A stretch of 64,000 bases of DNA from assembly GCF_001675045.1 (NCBI RefSeq), contig NZ_LYPA01000045.1:49356-113355 (forward strand). The letters are read 5' to 3'. The translations under genes were made by a program, and so were the position numbers. Every line of letters starts with the position of its first letter. Positions within the stretch are counted from its first letter, which is position 1. The notes under the pieces were generated by a model. It was not told the DNA's origin. It did no database searches and saw nothing but the letters and a program-made list of their open reading frames with translations. Positions 44,190 to 54,030 of the stretch are shown here, piece after piece. The stretch comes from Paenibacillus oryzae (lineage in GTDB: Bacteria > Bacillota > Bacilli > Paenibacillales > Paenibacillaceae).

Positions 44190-44250
44190 ATCGCCGCCTT
44201 CAGTGAAGGCGGCCCATAAGTCGATATTAATCATAGCATGTCATGCTATG
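44190..44250. other. Two palindromes between noc and parA
   Basis: GCCGCCTTcagtGAAGGCGGC at 44193-44213 and the 19-base perfect palindrome CATAGCATGtCATGCTATG at 44232-44250. The first can end the noc transcript or start region; the second looks like a binding site for a dimeric protein. No known consensus matches. Confidence 0.55.
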
Positions 44251-44278
44251 GATTGTAACTAAAATTAGACGATATTCA

Positions 44279-45097
44279 TTATCGCTTCGGTATTTTTATC
44301 GTAATTTCGTAATGATCGTCATGATCCTTTTCATCTGTCTTTATTTTCAGACCTGATCCGGACACCATTTCAATGGATTGACGAATTGTATTAAGAGCAA
44401 GCCGAACATCTTTTGTAAATGATATCCGTTTGCTTTTTTTGCTTTTTGCAGCTTCTTTAAGAAATGCAATTCTTGCTTCAGCTTGTTTAACGTTAAGATC
44501 CTTCGAAACAATCTCCTCCAGCACCTTAAGCTGAAGCTCCTCTGAATCTAGCGACAACAATGCCCGAGCATGTCTCTCCGTGATTTTTCGTTCCATTAAG
44601 TGCTGCTTGATTACCTCTGGCAGCATAAGCAGCCTTAGCTTATTCGCAATTGTTGATTGACTTTTACCCAGGCGCTGGGCCAAGCTTTCCTGAGTAAGCT
44701 GATGAAGTTCAATCAGTTTTTGGTAGGCAACCGCCTCTTCAATAGCTGTTAGCCCTTCCCGCTGAAGGTTTTCAATTAATGCAATGGAGGCTGTTTGCGA
44801 ATCATTAAATTCACGAATAATGGCTGGTATCGTATCATACCCCAGCTTCGTGACCGCTCTCCAACGACGCTCGCCAGCAATGATTTCATATCGATTATTG
44901 CGCACCCGGACAACGATTGGCTGAATAACCCCATGTGTTTTAATCGTTTGACACAACTCATCAATACGCTCGTCATCAAAAATCGTACGAGGCTGAAAAG
45001 GACTTGTATCAATTTCGCCAATCGGTATTTGCCGTACCTCATCTTGACTGGTACGTTGCTCGGACAACCCAAACAAACGGGAAATTTGTTCTTTCAT
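44279..45097 (-). CDS. noc: Nucleoid occlusion protein Noc
   Basis: I use the ATG at 45097, matching the family start [14 protein letters not shown]; the longer frame is not conserved. The 272-residue ParB paralogue has the ParB/CTP domain ([18 protein letters not shown]) and HTH ([32 protein letters not shown]). Noc binds NBS sites and the membrane and blocks division over the nucleoid. It sits between rsmG and parA as in Bacillus. The amphipathic membrane helix at the N-terminus is present in outline ([10 protein letters not shown]). Confidence 0.95.
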   Translation of the reverse strand: MKEQISRLFGLSEQRTSQDEVRQIPIGEIDTSPFQPRTIFDDERIDELCQTIKTHGVIQPIVVRVRNNRYEIIAGERRWRAVTKLGYDTIPAIIREFNDSQTASIALIENLQREGLTAIEEAVAYQKLIELHQLTQESLAQRLGKSQSTIANKLRLLMLPEVIKQHLMERKITERHARALLSLDSEELQLKVLEEIVSKDLNVKQAEARIAFLKEAAKSKKSKRISFTKDVRLALNTIRQSIEMVSGSGLKIKTDEKDHDDHYEITIKIPKR

Positions 45098-45631
45098 CTT
45101 GATTACAACCACCCGATTTTTTGATAAATCTAGCATTTGTTTGCTACTTGTATGATGTAAATGAAGTAAACAAGCAGGCATGTTGCTACATGAGACATCC
45201 AGCAATAAGACAAGTTCCCGATTGCCAGTTTCAACAATAAACCCACCGGCTATATCGCTTCATTTTGCAACAGCAGATGCTGACATCACAATGCCAGTCA
45301 AACATTGTTTTACAAAAGGATACAAAACAATGATGTCTTTGTTGCAAACTAACCCAAGCTAATATAGCTCCAAACGCATGGATGAGGGTATTCATTGCTG
45401 ATTCTCTGCAGAAGCAGGCTCAAATCTAGACTTTCCGGTTATTCTGTGTGAAGTAAGCATCTCGCAGCCACGGCCATTCAGGATACAAAACCGTGTTTAG
45501 ATGCAGGTTTAGCAGCTAAAAACAAACTATCATTTTTAGAAGGCACAAAACCAATTCAATATGTTATGTGGTAAAAATTCGACGAATATGGAATGAAATC
45601 CTGCTTGACATTATGTATCTATTATAAAATG

Positions 45632-45669
45632 TTTTGAGCTATTGTTCCACGTGAAACAATAGCTCAAAA
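45632..45669. promoter_or_regulatory. parS site inside a 38-base palindrome
   Basis: The parS core TGTTCCACGTGAAACA (45643-45658) is exact. Arms extend symmetrically as TTTTGAGCTAT and ATAGCTCAAAA, giving a 38-base palindrome with one mismatched pair. It lies 12 bases downstream of rsmG. The rest of the 580-base gap 45098-45680 has a CATTGTTTT/AAAACAATG inverted pair (45303-45332) and no gene. Confidence 0.93.
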
Positions 45670-45680
45670 ATGTGTTTATT

Positions 45681-46409
45681 TTATATAATTGGTTGTTTTA
45701 ATGGCAGCCCGGCCTTGCGAGGGAATTTCGATGGGGTATCGCCTGTTTTTTCGACAATAATAATACTTCTTTCTGATTGCTCATGAGGCAGCATAAGCTT
45801 GTGCTCCGCCTTTAATTTCCCCTTCAGCAGTTTGAAGCTTGGAGTTGCCTCCGCAATTTCATCACCGGATTGCGAACCTTTCATCGCTGCAAAAAAACCG
45901 CCTTTACGTGTAAATGGCAAACAAAACTCATTTAAAACGTTCAAGCGTGCGACGGCTCTAGCCGTAACCACATCATATTGATCACGATGAGCCGGAAGCC
46001 TGGCTATATCCTCCGCGCGGCCATGGACACAATCCACATCATTAAGTCCAAGCTCATCTTTCAACGCATTTAAAAATTGAATTCGTTTGTTTAATGAATC
46101 TACGATCACAACCTTTAAATGCGGGAAACAAATTTTTAGCGGGATGCTTGGAAATCCTGCACCTGATCCAATGTCAGCCAGGCTTCTCTGCTCCTTCATG
46201 GGAAGAAAAAAAGAAAGAGTCAGCGAATCATAAAAATGTTTTTCATATACAGCAGCCTGTTCGGTTATGCCGGTCAAATTCATTTTTTCATTCCATTCCA
46301 CTAACATGGAATAATAGAGATGAAATTGCTGAAGCTGATGAGAAGAGAGGTCAATCCCTCTCTCCTTTAGCAGCTCTGTAAACCAGCCAATTGTGTTTGT
46401 TTCATTCAT
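45681..46409 (-). CDS. rsmG: 16S rRNA (guanine527-N7)-methyltransferase RsmG (GidB)
   Basis: The 242-residue Rossmann methyltransferase has the SAM motif [17 protein letters not shown] and [17 protein letters not shown]. The catalytic region carries [11 protein letters not shown]. It methylates G527 of 16S rRNA, the loss of which gives low-level streptomycin resistance. Start overlaps the mnmG stop by 4 bases. The end faces the parS palindrome. Confidence 0.96.
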   Translation of the reverse strand: MNETNTIGWFTELLKERGIDLSSHQLQQFHLYYSMLVEWNEKMNLTGITEQAAVYEKHFYDSLTLSFFLPMKEQRSLADIGSGAGFPSIPLKICFPHLKVVIVDSLNKRIQFLNALKDELGLNDVDCVHGRAEDIARLPAHRDQYDVVTARAVARLNVLNEFCLPFTRKGGFFAAMKGSQSGDEIAEATPSFKLLKGKLKAEHKLMLPHEQSERSIIIVEKTGDTPSKFPRKAGLPLKQPII

Positions 46410-48298
46410 TGTGAACCTCTCGCAGCCGTAACCCGATTATAATGCTCCAGGTATACGAGCAGGATGGAAATGTCTGCGGGAGTAACCCCAGCAATTCGCG
46501 AAGCCTGCCCGATAGAAAGCGGGCGAATCACATCCAGCTTTTGCTTCGCCTCGGAAGCCAGACCACGGACATCGCTATAATCAATATCAGACGGGATACG
46601 CTTTTTCTCCATTTTGTTAAGACGCTCTACTTGCAGAAGCTGCTTTTCAATATATCCCGCATATTTTACGGTAATCTCCACTTGCTCCTTCATTTCTTCA
46701 CTCAATTCATAAGGAGAAGGCAACACCGATTCCAAATGCTGATAAGTCACTTCTGGACGACGCAAAAGAGACAGCGCATCTCCACCTTGCACCATTGGCG
46801 CCGAACCTGCCATTTCCAGCATGGCATTCATTTCTTCGGGCTTTACTTTAGTGGAACGCAAACGTTCCGTTTCCAGCTCAACCAGCTCTTTTTTCATCAT
46901 AAACTGCTTGTAGCGCTCTTCCGTAATCAATCCGATTTCGTAACCCAGTGGCGTAAGACGCAAATCTGCATTATCATGACGAAGCAGTAAACGATATTCC
47001 GCGCGGGAGGTCAATAAACGATAAGGATCATTGGTTCCTTTGGTAACCAGGTCATCAATCATGACGCCAATATAGCCCTGTGATCGGCCAATAATAACAG
47101 CCTCTTTGTTCTGTACTTTACGTGCGGCATTAATACCGGCAATGATACCTTGACCTGCCGCTTCCTCGTAACCGGAGGTTCCGTTGATTTGTCCAGCTGT
47201 GAATAACCCATCGATGACCTTGGTCTCCAAAGAAGGCCACAGCTGCGTGGGGATAACCGCATCATATTCAATCGCATATCCCGTACGCATCATCTCAACT
47301 TTTTCCAAACCTGGAATTGTGCGCAAAATACCCAACTGTACATCCTCTGGCATGCTTGTTGACAAGCCTTGTACATAATACTCCGAAGTATGTCTTCCCT
47401 CCGGCTCCAGAAAAATTTGATGCTTTGGCTTATCGGCAAAACGAACGATTTTATCCTCAATGGATGGGCAATAACGAGGTCCTGTTCCTTCAATAGCGCC
47501 AGAAAACATTGGAGCGCGATGCAGATTATCGTTAATAATTTTATGCGTATCCTCAGACGTATACGTTAACCAGCATGGTATTTGCTCAATATCGGAGGTT
47601 TTGGTTTCATGGGAGAAAAATTTCGGTTTTTCATCGCCTGGCTGAATCTCCGTTTTGGAAAAATCAATGCTGTCTTTATGCACGCGCGGAGGCGTGCCTG
47701 TTTTGAAACGAATCAGCTCCAGTCCATGTTCCTTCAGACTGGCCGAAAGCTTGATAGACGGCTGCTGATTATTAGGGCCGCTCTCATACATCAGCTCGCC
47801 CATAATGATTTTGCCCCGCAGATAGGTGCCTGTTGTTACAACTACCGCCTTGGCGCGATATTCTGCGCCTGATTTGGTAACAATACCAACGCATTTGCCA
47901 TCCTCAACGATTAGTTCCTCAGCCATCCCCTGACGCAAGGTCAAATGAGGCGTCTCTTCGATTGTTTTCTTCATTAAATGCTGATATTCAAATTTATCCG
48001 CTTGAGCGCGCAAGGCATGAACAGCCGGTCCTTTGCCTGTGTTGAGCATTCTCATTTGGATAAACGTTCGATCTATATTTCGGCCCATCTCGCCGCCCAA
48101 AGCGTCTATTTCACGCACAACATGACCTTTGGCCGGACCGCCGATGGACGGATTGCATGGCATAAACGCTACCATATCCAAATTAATGGTCAGCAGCAAT
48201 GTTTCACAGCCCATACGGGCGGATGCAAGAGCTGACTCGCAGCCCGCATGGCCTGCTCCAATGACGATAACCTCGTATTCTCCAGCCAAATATCTCAT
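46406..48298 (-). CDS. mnmG: tRNA uridine-34 modification enzyme MnmG (GidA)
   Basis: The 630-residue FAD protein has the dinucleotide-binding start [20 protein letters not shown], the [20 protein letters not shown] motif, the FAD-binding [18 protein letters not shown] block and the C-terminal helical GidA-associated domain. With MnmE it installs 5-carboxymethylaminomethyl at U34 of tRNAs, in part via two catalytic cysteines. It is coupled to rsmG and lies 12 bases after mnmE. Confidence 0.97.
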   Translation of the reverse strand: MRYLAGEYEVIVIGAGHAGCESALASARMGCETLLLTINLDMVAFMPCNPSIGGPAKGHVVREIDALGGEMGRNIDRTFIQMRMLNTGKGPAVHALRAQADKFEYQHLMKKTIEETPHLTLRQGMAEELIVEDGKCVGIVTKSGAEYRAKAVVVTTGTYLRGKIIMGELMYESGPNNQQPSIKLSASLKEHGLELIRFKTGTPPRVHKDSIDFSKTEIQPGDEKPKFFSHETKTSDIEQIPCWLTYTSEDTHKIINDNLHRAPMFSGAIEGTGPRYCPSIEDKIVRFADKPKHQIFLEPEGRHTSEYYVQGLSTSMPEDVQLGILRTIPGLEKVEMMRTGYAIEYDAVIPTQLWPSLETKVIDGLFTAGQINGTSGYEEAAGQGIIAGINAARKVQNKEAVIIGRSQGYIGVMIDDLVTKGTNDPYRLLTSRAEYRLLLRHDNADLRLTPLGYEIGLITEERYKQFMMKKELVELETERLRSTKVKPEEMNAMLEMAGSAPMVQGGDALSLLRRPEVTYQHLESVLPSPYELSEEMKEQVEITVKYAGYIEKQLLQVERLNKMEKKRIPSDIDYSDVRGLASEAKQKLDVIRPLSIGQASRIAGVTPADISILLVYLEHYNRVTAARGSQ

Positions 48299-48310
48299 TA
48301 CCTAACCCCC

Positions 48311-49690
48311 CTACTTTCCAAGACAAAATTGCGAAAAAATTTGATCAATCAACGAATCCCCTGCCTCATCGCCCAATATTTCGCCAAGCGATTCCCAAGC
48401 CAAACGCGCGTCGATTTGAATAACATCGATCGGTATGCCGCTGTAGGTTGCTTCAATGGCATCCTCCAACGACGATTTTGCACGATTTAACAGTGAAATA
48501 TGTCGAACATTGCTGACATAAGTCAGATCAGCCGCTTCCAGTCCGCCTTCAAAAAATAGATCGCTAATGGATTTCTCCAATTGGTCAAGTCCGCTTTCCT
48601 GCAGCACCGACATATGCACAATAGGAGCCGTTGGCATAATTCCCGCAACCTCATCAAGCTCCAGCCGGCCCGGCAAATCGTTTTTGTTCACAATCACTAT
48701 GACCTGACGGCCTTCCAATTGCTGCAGCAGCTCCCTGTCATCCGCGTGAAGGGGCTCATTATGGTTCAATAGAAGCAGAATCAAATCAGCGCCTTGAAGC
48801 GCATCGCGTGACCGCTCCACGCCAATCCTCTCCACCACATCGCTTGTTTCACGAATACCTGCCGTATCCAGCAAGCGCAAAGGGATGCCATTAATCGTAA
48901 CAAACTGCTCAATTACATCCCTTGTTGTGCCAGGTATATCCGTTACAATCGCCTTTTCCTCCTGCGTGAGCACATTCATTAATGACGATTTTCCCACATT
49001 CGGGCGCCCTACAATAGCGGTCATTATACCTTCACGCAAAATTTTGCCTTCGCTCGCTGTTTTCAGCAGCTTATCCAGCTCAGCGATCGCCAGGAGACAT
49101 TGCTCCCGGATATAAGCGCTGGTCATTTCCTCCACATCATGCTCCGGGTAATCGATATTAACTTCAATATGCGCAAGCAGCTCGATCACCGTTCCGCGAA
49201 GCGCCTTGATCTTCCTGGATAATAAACCTTCAGCCTGCTTTCGTGCAACCGTAAATGCGCGATCCGATTTGGAGCGAATAAGATCAATAACCGCCTCAGC
49301 CTGCATCAGATCAATTCGTCCATTCAAAAAAGCGCGTTTGGTGAACTCCCCAGGCTCCGCAATCCGAATTCCATCCTGCTGCAAAACAAGATCCAGCACC
49401 TTGCGTACTGCGATTACGCCGCCGTGCGCATTGATTTCGACAACGTCCTCGCCCGTGAAGGAGCGCGGGCCGCGCATCAGCGTAACCAGCACTTCCTCCA
49501 CTTTTTCTCCGCTTACGGGATCGGTAATGTGGCCATAATGCACCGTATGCGATTCTGCGTCCTTTAGACTGATTTTGGATGCAAAAATATGATCGGCTCC
49601 GATTATCGCGTCGGGGCCGCTTATCCGAATTATCGCAATTCCGCCTTCCCCAACTGCTGTAGAGATGGCTGCAATTGTATCATGAATCAT
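48311..49690 (-). CDS. mnmE: tRNA modification GTPase MnmE (TrmE)
   Basis: The 459-residue protein has the formyl-THF-binding N-domain, a helical domain, and the inserted G-domain: G1 GRPNVGKSS (228-236), G3 LDTAGIR, G4 NKND, with the G2 region DIPGTTRD. The C-terminal CxGK motif is CLGK at the end. It uses K+-dependent GTP hydrolysis to drive the MnmG reaction. The ATG has a weak site, with AGGTGATAGGACATG upstream. It heads the mnmE-mnmG-rsmG unit. Confidence 0.97.
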   Translation of the reverse strand: MIHDTIAAISTAVGEGGIAIIRISGPDAIIGADHIFASKISLKDAESHTVHYGHITDPVSGEKVEEVLVTLMRGPRSFTGEDVVEINAHGGVIAVRKVLDLVLQQDGIRIAEPGEFTKRAFLNGRIDLMQAEAVIDLIRSKSDRAFTVARKQAEGLLSRKIKALRGTVIELLAHIEVNIDYPEHDVEEMTSAYIREQCLLAIAELDKLLKTASEGKILREGIMTAIVGRPNVGKSSLMNVLTQEEKAIVTDIPGTTRDVIEQFVTINGIPLRLLDTAGIRETSDVVERIGVERSRDALQGADLILLLLNHNEPLHADDRELLQQLEGRQVIVIVNKNDLPGRLELDEVAGIMPTAPIVHMSVLQESGLDQLEKSISDLFFEGGLEAADLTYVSNVRHISLLNRAKSSLEDAIEATYSGIPIDVIQIDARLAWESLGEILGDEAGDSLIDQIFSQFCLGK

Positions 49691-49710
49691 GTCCTATCAC
49701 CTCTAAATCG

Positions 49711-49747
49711 AAAAACAGCAATGACCTCAAACCAAGCCATTGCTGTC
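49711..49747 (-). terminator. Terminator after jag
   Basis: On the minus strand ACAGCAATG pairs with CATTGCTGT and TTTTT follows, 33 bases past the jag stop. Confidence 0.85.
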
Positions 49748-49779
49748 AACTATAATTTTATCTTAGGTACGCTCAACTT

Positions 49780-50400
49780 CTACTTCAGTGCGATAACAAC
49801 TCGACGGCTAGGCTCATCGCCTTTGCTGAAGGTTCTTACCTTGGGATGGTTCTGAAGCTGAGAATGGATAACCTTGCGTTCATGAGGCGACATCGGCTCC
49901 AGAACAACTTCCTTCCTTGTCCGGATTACGCGTCCGGCCAAGCGATCAGAAAGCTCCTCAAGCGTCTTCCGGCGCCGCTCCCGAAAATCCTCTGCATCAA
50001 GAACGATACGAACATGGCTGTCCGAGTAACGATTGGCAACAATATTAGTCAAATATTGCAAGGCATCAAGCGTGCCGCCGCGGCGTCCAATCAGCATTCC
50101 CAGCTCTCCGCCGCCCGAAACGGCCAGCAAGACGCCTTCTTTGGTTTGCTTACGCTCAATACTGGTTTCTAGTCCCATCGCTGCCGCCACTTCTTTGAGG
50201 AATGCGGTTGCTTCTTCGATGGGATCCGGAATAAGCTCTAGCTCGACCTTGGCTTCCTTGACGCCAAAAAGACCAAACAGGCCTTTGGAAGGCTGCTCCA
50301 GCACGACTTTATTAACACGATCTTCCGTTACTTGCCATTGTGCCAAGCCGTTACGCACAGCTTCTTCTATCGTTTTGCCTGATGCGACGATTTTCTTCAT
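49780..50400 (-). CDS. jag: RNA-binding protein KhpB/Jag (SpoIIIJ-associated)
   Basis: The 206-residue protein has a Jag-N domain (1-55; KKIVASGKTIEEAVRNGLAQ), a KH domain (about 75-150; LIGRRGGTLDALQYLTN) and an R3H domain (about 155-206; MSPHERKVIHSQL). KhpB with KhpA binds many RNAs and affects cell elongation and division. It overlaps yidC by 4 bases, as usual next to spoIIIJ. Confidence 0.95.
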   Translation of the reverse strand: MKKIVASGKTIEEAVRNGLAQWQVTEDRVNKVVLEQPSKGLFGLFGVKEAKVELELIPDPIEEATAFLKEVAAAMGLETSIERKQTKEGVLLAVSGGGELGMLIGRRGGTLDALQYLTNIVANRYSDSHVRIVLDAEDFRERRRKTLEELSDRLAGRVIRTRKEVVLEPMSPHERKVIHSQLQNHPKVRTFSKGDEPSRRVVIALK

Positions 50401-51173
50401 TTTGCAAGGACCTCCTTCTTACCCTTGTCAGATGAACGTACATACAGGAAATAATTTTGTACAATTGTATACGTGTTGCTGAACACCCAGTACAGCGGCA
50501 ATGCAGCAGGGAACGACGTAGACATCACGAAAATCAACACAGGGAAGATCGCCATGATCATGCCCATGCCGGGCATTTGCTGCGTTTGCTGCTTCTGCAT
50601 CATTTTGGACTGGACAAAAGTAGTAATCGCCGCAAGAATCGGCAGGAAGTACCATGGGCTTGGCTCACCGAGAACAAAACCAAAGATGGAGTCTGTCCGG
50701 ATATCCTTGTTCCAGTAGATCGCATTGTAAAGTGCGATAAATACAGGCATCTGCACCAATATCGGCAAGCAGCCGGCCATTGGATTAACCTGATGAGTTT
50801 GGAACAGCTTCATTGTTTCCTCTTGCTGTTTTTGAGGGTTGTCCTTATATTTCTTCTTGATTTCCGCCATTTGCGGCTGCAGCGCCTGCATTGCCTTGGA
50901 GCTGCGGTATTGCTTCAGGGTCAGGGGCAGAATAAGCGTGCGCACGATAATCGTCAACAATAAAATCGCAAGCACATAGGAACCGCCAAACCAGCCAGCA
51001 AACGAATCAAGCGTAGTGGCGAAATAGTATACTACATATTTCTCCCAGAAGTTCCCTTTCAATAAATCTTCCGTCTCCATGGTGTGATCAGCTGGCGCAC
51101 AGCCTGCAAGCAGGCCGACTAGCAAGATCATTCCAACTACCAGGAGCCACTTTTTCGTTGAATTCCGAAACAA
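50397..51173 (-). CDS. yidC: Membrane protein insertase YidC/SpoIIIJ (OxaA)
   Basis: The 258-residue lipoprotein starts at TTG (51173) with GAGGAG 8 bases upstream. The lipobox LAGC puts the anchored Cys at 25. Five membrane segments follow, with the hydrophilic groove Arg in RTLILPLTLKQYRSSKAMQ. It inserts membrane proteins with or without SecYEG, and is needed in sporulation. The cytoplasmic loop has the KKKYKDNPQKQQEE region. It lies in the rpmH-rnpA-yidC-jag order, but no yidD is present in the 165-base gap to rnpA. Confidence 0.95.
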   Translation of the reverse strand: MFRNSTKKWLLVVGMILLVGLLAGCAPADHTMETEDLLKGNFWEKYVVYYFATTLDSFAGWFGGSYVLAILLLTIIVRTLILPLTLKQYRSSKAMQALQPQMAEIKKKYKDNPQKQQEETMKLFQTHQVNPMAGCLPILVQMPVFIALYNAIYWNKDIRTDSIFGFVLGEPSPWYFLPILAAITTFVQSKMMQKQQTQQMPGMGMIMAIFPVLIFVMSTSFPAALPLYWVFSNTYTIVQNYFLYVRSSDKGKKEVLAK

Positions 51174-51283
51174 AATCCAATCTCCTCTCTGAGAGCCTTA
51201 ACATAGTCTACTCCACCATTGACTATACCACAATTAAAAACACAAATAAACAAGCAGGCTCGGCGTACCTGCATGAGAATATA

Positions 51284-51337
51284 CAAAAAGTCCTTCCTCC
51301 ATTAAAAATCAACCCTTATATAGAAAGAGGACTTTTA
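51284..51337 (-). terminator. Hairpin after rnpA
   Basis: On the minus strand AAAAGTCC pairs with GGACTTTT, followed by TTTGTATATT. It lies just past the rnpA stop and ~110 bases before yidC, so it could reduce read-through. Confidence 0.6.
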
Positions 51338-51338
51338 A

Positions 51339-51692
51339 CTATTTAAGCAATCCCGCTCTCTTTAATACATGCTGTATGCTTTTTTCCATTTCCCGCAATG
51401 TCATGGCCGTTGCCGGTTTTCGAACAATGAGGATCAGATCGGTTTGCGGTATAATCCGATCCTCCATATGACGAACAATTTCCTTCACCATACGTCTCAT
51501 TCGGTTGCGAACAACCGCATTGCCGATTTTTTTGCTGGCGGATACGCCAAGCCGGAATGGATCGGCATTCCTCTGTCTGGACCAATACACAACAAATTGT
51601 CCATTGGCGAACGACTTGCCGCCCCGGTATATCCGGCTGAAATCTGCACGGTTTCGCAAACGCAATTTTCTACGCACAGCTGACTCCACCAT
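51339..51692 (-). CDS. rnpA: Ribonuclease P protein component
   Basis: The 117-residue basic protein has the RnpA pattern RLRNRADFSRIYRGGKSFAN, the RNR motif region (IGNAVVRNRMRRMVKEIVR) and the metal-site loop. It binds the RNase P RNA and helps cut tRNA leaders. The start is MVESAVRRKL; the GTG/ATG choice cannot be proven. It follows rpmH by about 80 bases. Confidence 0.96.
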   Translation of the reverse strand: MVESAVRRKLRLRNRADFSRIYRGGKSFANGQFVVYWSRQRNADPFRLGVSASKKIGNAVVRNRMRRMVKEIVRHMEDRIIPQTDLILIVRKPATAMTLREMEKSIQHVLKRAGLLK

Positions 51693-51771
51693 TCGTTCTT
51701 AAAGTACAACCTTTTAAGGCGTGTCGCCCTAAATGAAAATAAAAAAAAGACCACCGGAAGTGGTCTCATGC

Positions 51772-51906
51772 TTACGCGCTCAGAACTTTTCTACCCTTTT
51801 GACGACGAGCCGCCAAAACTTTGCGACCGTTCTTCGAGCTCATCCGTTTGCGGAAGCCATGCACTTTCGCACGTTTGCTGACATTTGGTTTAAATGTAGG
51901 TCTCAT
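51772..51906 (-). CDS. rpmH: 50S ribosomal protein L34
   Basis: The 44-residue very basic protein has the L34 pattern [20 protein letters not shown], ending KVLSA. It starts at the ATG at 51906 with AGGAGGTGC upstream; a longer frame is spurious. It is the first gene away from the origin on the left side, and heads the rpmH-rnpA pair. Confidence 0.98.
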   Translation of the reverse strand: MRPTFKPNVSKRAKVHGFRKRMSSKNGRKVLAARRQKGRKVLSA

Positions 51907-52070
51907 TAAGCTGCACCTCCTATTAACGCATTCTTGCATAAACGGCAACAGGCCGTATGGTTCGCAAAAATCACTTTTATTATTAAACCACGCCAGCACT
52001 GAAAAGTCAATCTCTCCATTATTCGTAAAATTGGAATGACCTCATGAATGCCCAAGGAGTTAATTCAAGC

Positions 52071-52348
52071 TGTGGATAACAGACTTTTAAGGCTTCATTC
52101 GCCAAAAATTAATAACATGTGGACAATTTTTTCGTGTCTGGAGCGAACTTTGTCGAATTCTTAACATGATATAAACAATATCTAGTATTGTCGATAAGAT
52201 TTATACACAAGCTGTTGAGAATGTGGATAATATGCTTAAATTCGTTGAAATATAAGGCGTCATTTGCTATGATGGATATGTTTTCGTTGTGGATGGACTA
52301 CTTCTTTCCACAATCTTATTAACAGGTTGTGGATAACATTGTGAACAA
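52071..52348. other. oriC upstream part (DnaA boxes between rpmH and dnaA)
   Basis: The 577-base gap between rpmH and dnaA holds a DnaA-box cluster. Perfect TTATCCACA boxes (as TGTGGATAA) lie at 52071-52079, 52222-52230 and 52328-52336. Near-matches lie at 52118-52126, 52201-52209 (TTATACACA) and 52340-52348. AT-rich tracts separate them. This is the incompatibility/box part of a bipartite Bacillus-type origin. The dnaA promoter is presumably here too. Confidence 0.9.
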
Positions 52349-52483
52349 ACTCATCCCCTGTTTATGAATCTTACCATAAAATCCGTCATAATGTGGACGG
52401 CTTCGTCTGAACGCCGCCCTATTCGACATATTTTCCGCGCGTACCGCGCCCTCAAGCAAGTGACGATTAAGGAGTGACAGTCT

Positions 52484-53836
52484 GTGGACAGCCATACCTA
52501 CGATTTATGGCAACAAGTATTGTCAATCATCCAAACGAAGCTCAGCAAACCAAGCTTTGACACCTGGTTCAAGGCGACCAAAGCTTCTTTTCGCGATGAT
52601 TCCCTACTTGAAATAACAGCGCCGACAACTTTTGCCGCAGAATGGCTGGAAGGACGATATACTAATCTGATCAGAAAAACGCTTCAGGAATTTCTGGGAA
52701 GACAGGTCGACGTAAAATTTTCAATTGAAGAACCAAAATCGGTGGAGCAAAACCTTATACCGCCGCCAAAGCCGGTTCAAGCTCCCATAATGAGCGACGA
52801 GCCCCATATCCATATGCTTAACCCAAAATATACATTTGATACGTTTGTCGTTGGCGTCAATAACCGCTTTGCCCATGCGGCCTCTCTCGCCGTGGCGGAA
52901 GCCCCGGCCAAAACGTACAACCCGCTGTTTCTTTACGGCGGAGTCGGCCTCGGCAAAACGCATCTGATGCACGCCATCGGACATTTTATAATGGAGCATA
53001 ATCCCGATACCAAGGTGCTTTACATCTCGTCCGAAAAGTTTACGAATGAGTTCATCAACGCCATTCGCGACAGTCAGGGCGAAAGCTTCCGCACCAGATA
53101 CCGCAACATCGACGTTTTGCTCATTGACGACATCCAGTTTCTCGCCGGCAAGGAGCAGACGCAGGAGGAGTTTTTCCACACCTTCAACGCCCTGCATGAG
53201 GCGCGCAAGCAAATTGTTATCTCCAGCGACCGCCCGCCAAAAGAAATCCCGACCCTTGAGGACCGGCTGCGCTCGCGGTTTGAATGGGGACTGATTACGG
53301 ATATCCAGGCGCCGGATCTGGAAACGCGCATCGCGATTCTGCGCAAAAAGGCGCGCTCCGAAAATTTAGATATTCCAAACGAAGCCATGAACTATATCGC
53401 CAGCCAGATCGACACCAACATCCGCGAGCTGGAGGGCGCGCTCATAAGGGTTGTCGCCTACTCTTCCTTAATGAATGCCGACATTACCTCGCATTTGGCG
53501 GCGGAGGCGCTTAAGGATATCATTCCATCCAGCCGTCCGCGAATGATCACGATTAACGACATTCAGACCAAAGTTGGTGAATTTTACGGTCTGCGCCTGG
53601 AAGAATTCAAAGCGAGAAAAAGGACAAAGGCTGTTGCATATCCGCGCCAGATAGCCATGTATCTGTCTCGCGAGCTGACGGATTATTCCTTGCCCAAAAT
53701 CGGGGAAGCGTTTGGCGGCCGCGATCATACTACTGTTATTCATGCCCATGAAAAAATTACTCAGCAATTAAAGCTGGATCAGGATCTCGGGAAGATTATC
53801 CAAAATTTGATTGAAAAAATTAAAAATCATATGTGA
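52484..53836 (+). CDS. dnaA: Chromosomal replication initiator protein DnaA
   Basis: The 450-residue protein starts at GTG (52484) with AAGGAGTGACAG upstream. Domain I (1-80), a Pro-rich linker (about 90-105), AAA+ domain III with Walker A GGVGLGKT (152-159) and Walker [13 protein letters not shown] follow. Domain IV (about 340-450) carries the signature [11 protein letters not shown] that reads the DnaA box. It opens oriC and loads the helicase. It is flanked on both sides by DnaA boxes. Confidence 0.99.
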   Translation: MDSHTYDLWQQVLSIIQTKLSKPSFDTWFKATKASFRDDSLLEITAPTTFAAEWLEGRYTNLIRKTLQEFLGRQVDVKFSIEEPKSVEQNLIPPPKPVQAPIMSDEPHIHMLNPKYTFDTFVVGVNNRFAHAASLAVAEAPAKTYNPLFLYGGVGLGKTHLMHAIGHFIMEHNPDTKVLYISSEKFTNEFINAIRDSQGESFRTRYRNIDVLLIDDIQFLAGKEQTQEEFFHTFNALHEARKQIVISSDRPPKEIPTLEDRLRSRFEWGLITDIQAPDLETRIAILRKKARSENLDIPNEAMNYIASQIDTNIRELEGALIRVVAYSSLMNADITSHLAAEALKDIIPSSRPRMITINDIQTKVGEFYGLRLEEFKARKRTKAVAYPRQIAMYLSRELTDYSLPKIGEAFGGRDHTTVIHAHEKITQQLKLDQDLGKIIQNLIEKIKNHM

Positions 53837-53965
53837 ACAACGAAGCAAGCCTATACACACACTATGCACATGTGGATAGGCTTGCTTCATCCCTGTTCCA
53901 TGGGGTTATCCACATATTCAGGCCCCCTACTGCTACTACTACTAAAATTCTTTAAAAAAATACCG
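53832..53965. other. oriC downstream part: DnaA boxes, DnaA-trio and unwinding element
   Basis: The 194-base gap between dnaA and dnaN holds near-match boxes at 53832-53840, 53851-53859, 53862-53870 and 53871-53879, and a perfect TTATCCACA at 53906-53914. After a GC-rich spacer, a run of CTA/CTG triplets (53927-53944; TAG trios on the other strand) leads into an AT-rich tract (53945-53965). This is the box-spacer-trio-AT order of the Bacillus unwinding region. An 18-bp inverted repeat (53843-53889) includes three of the boxes. Confidence 0.88.
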
Positions 53966-54030
53966 TCTTAATAGCAGTAAACGAACATTAAAAACCGCAA
54001 AATCCGAATTCCAAAGAAACGGGTGAAAAG

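Noticed and set aside
51174..51338. yidD between rnpA and yidC
   Set aside because: Only 165 bases, with a hairpin; no YidD-like frame of the right size.
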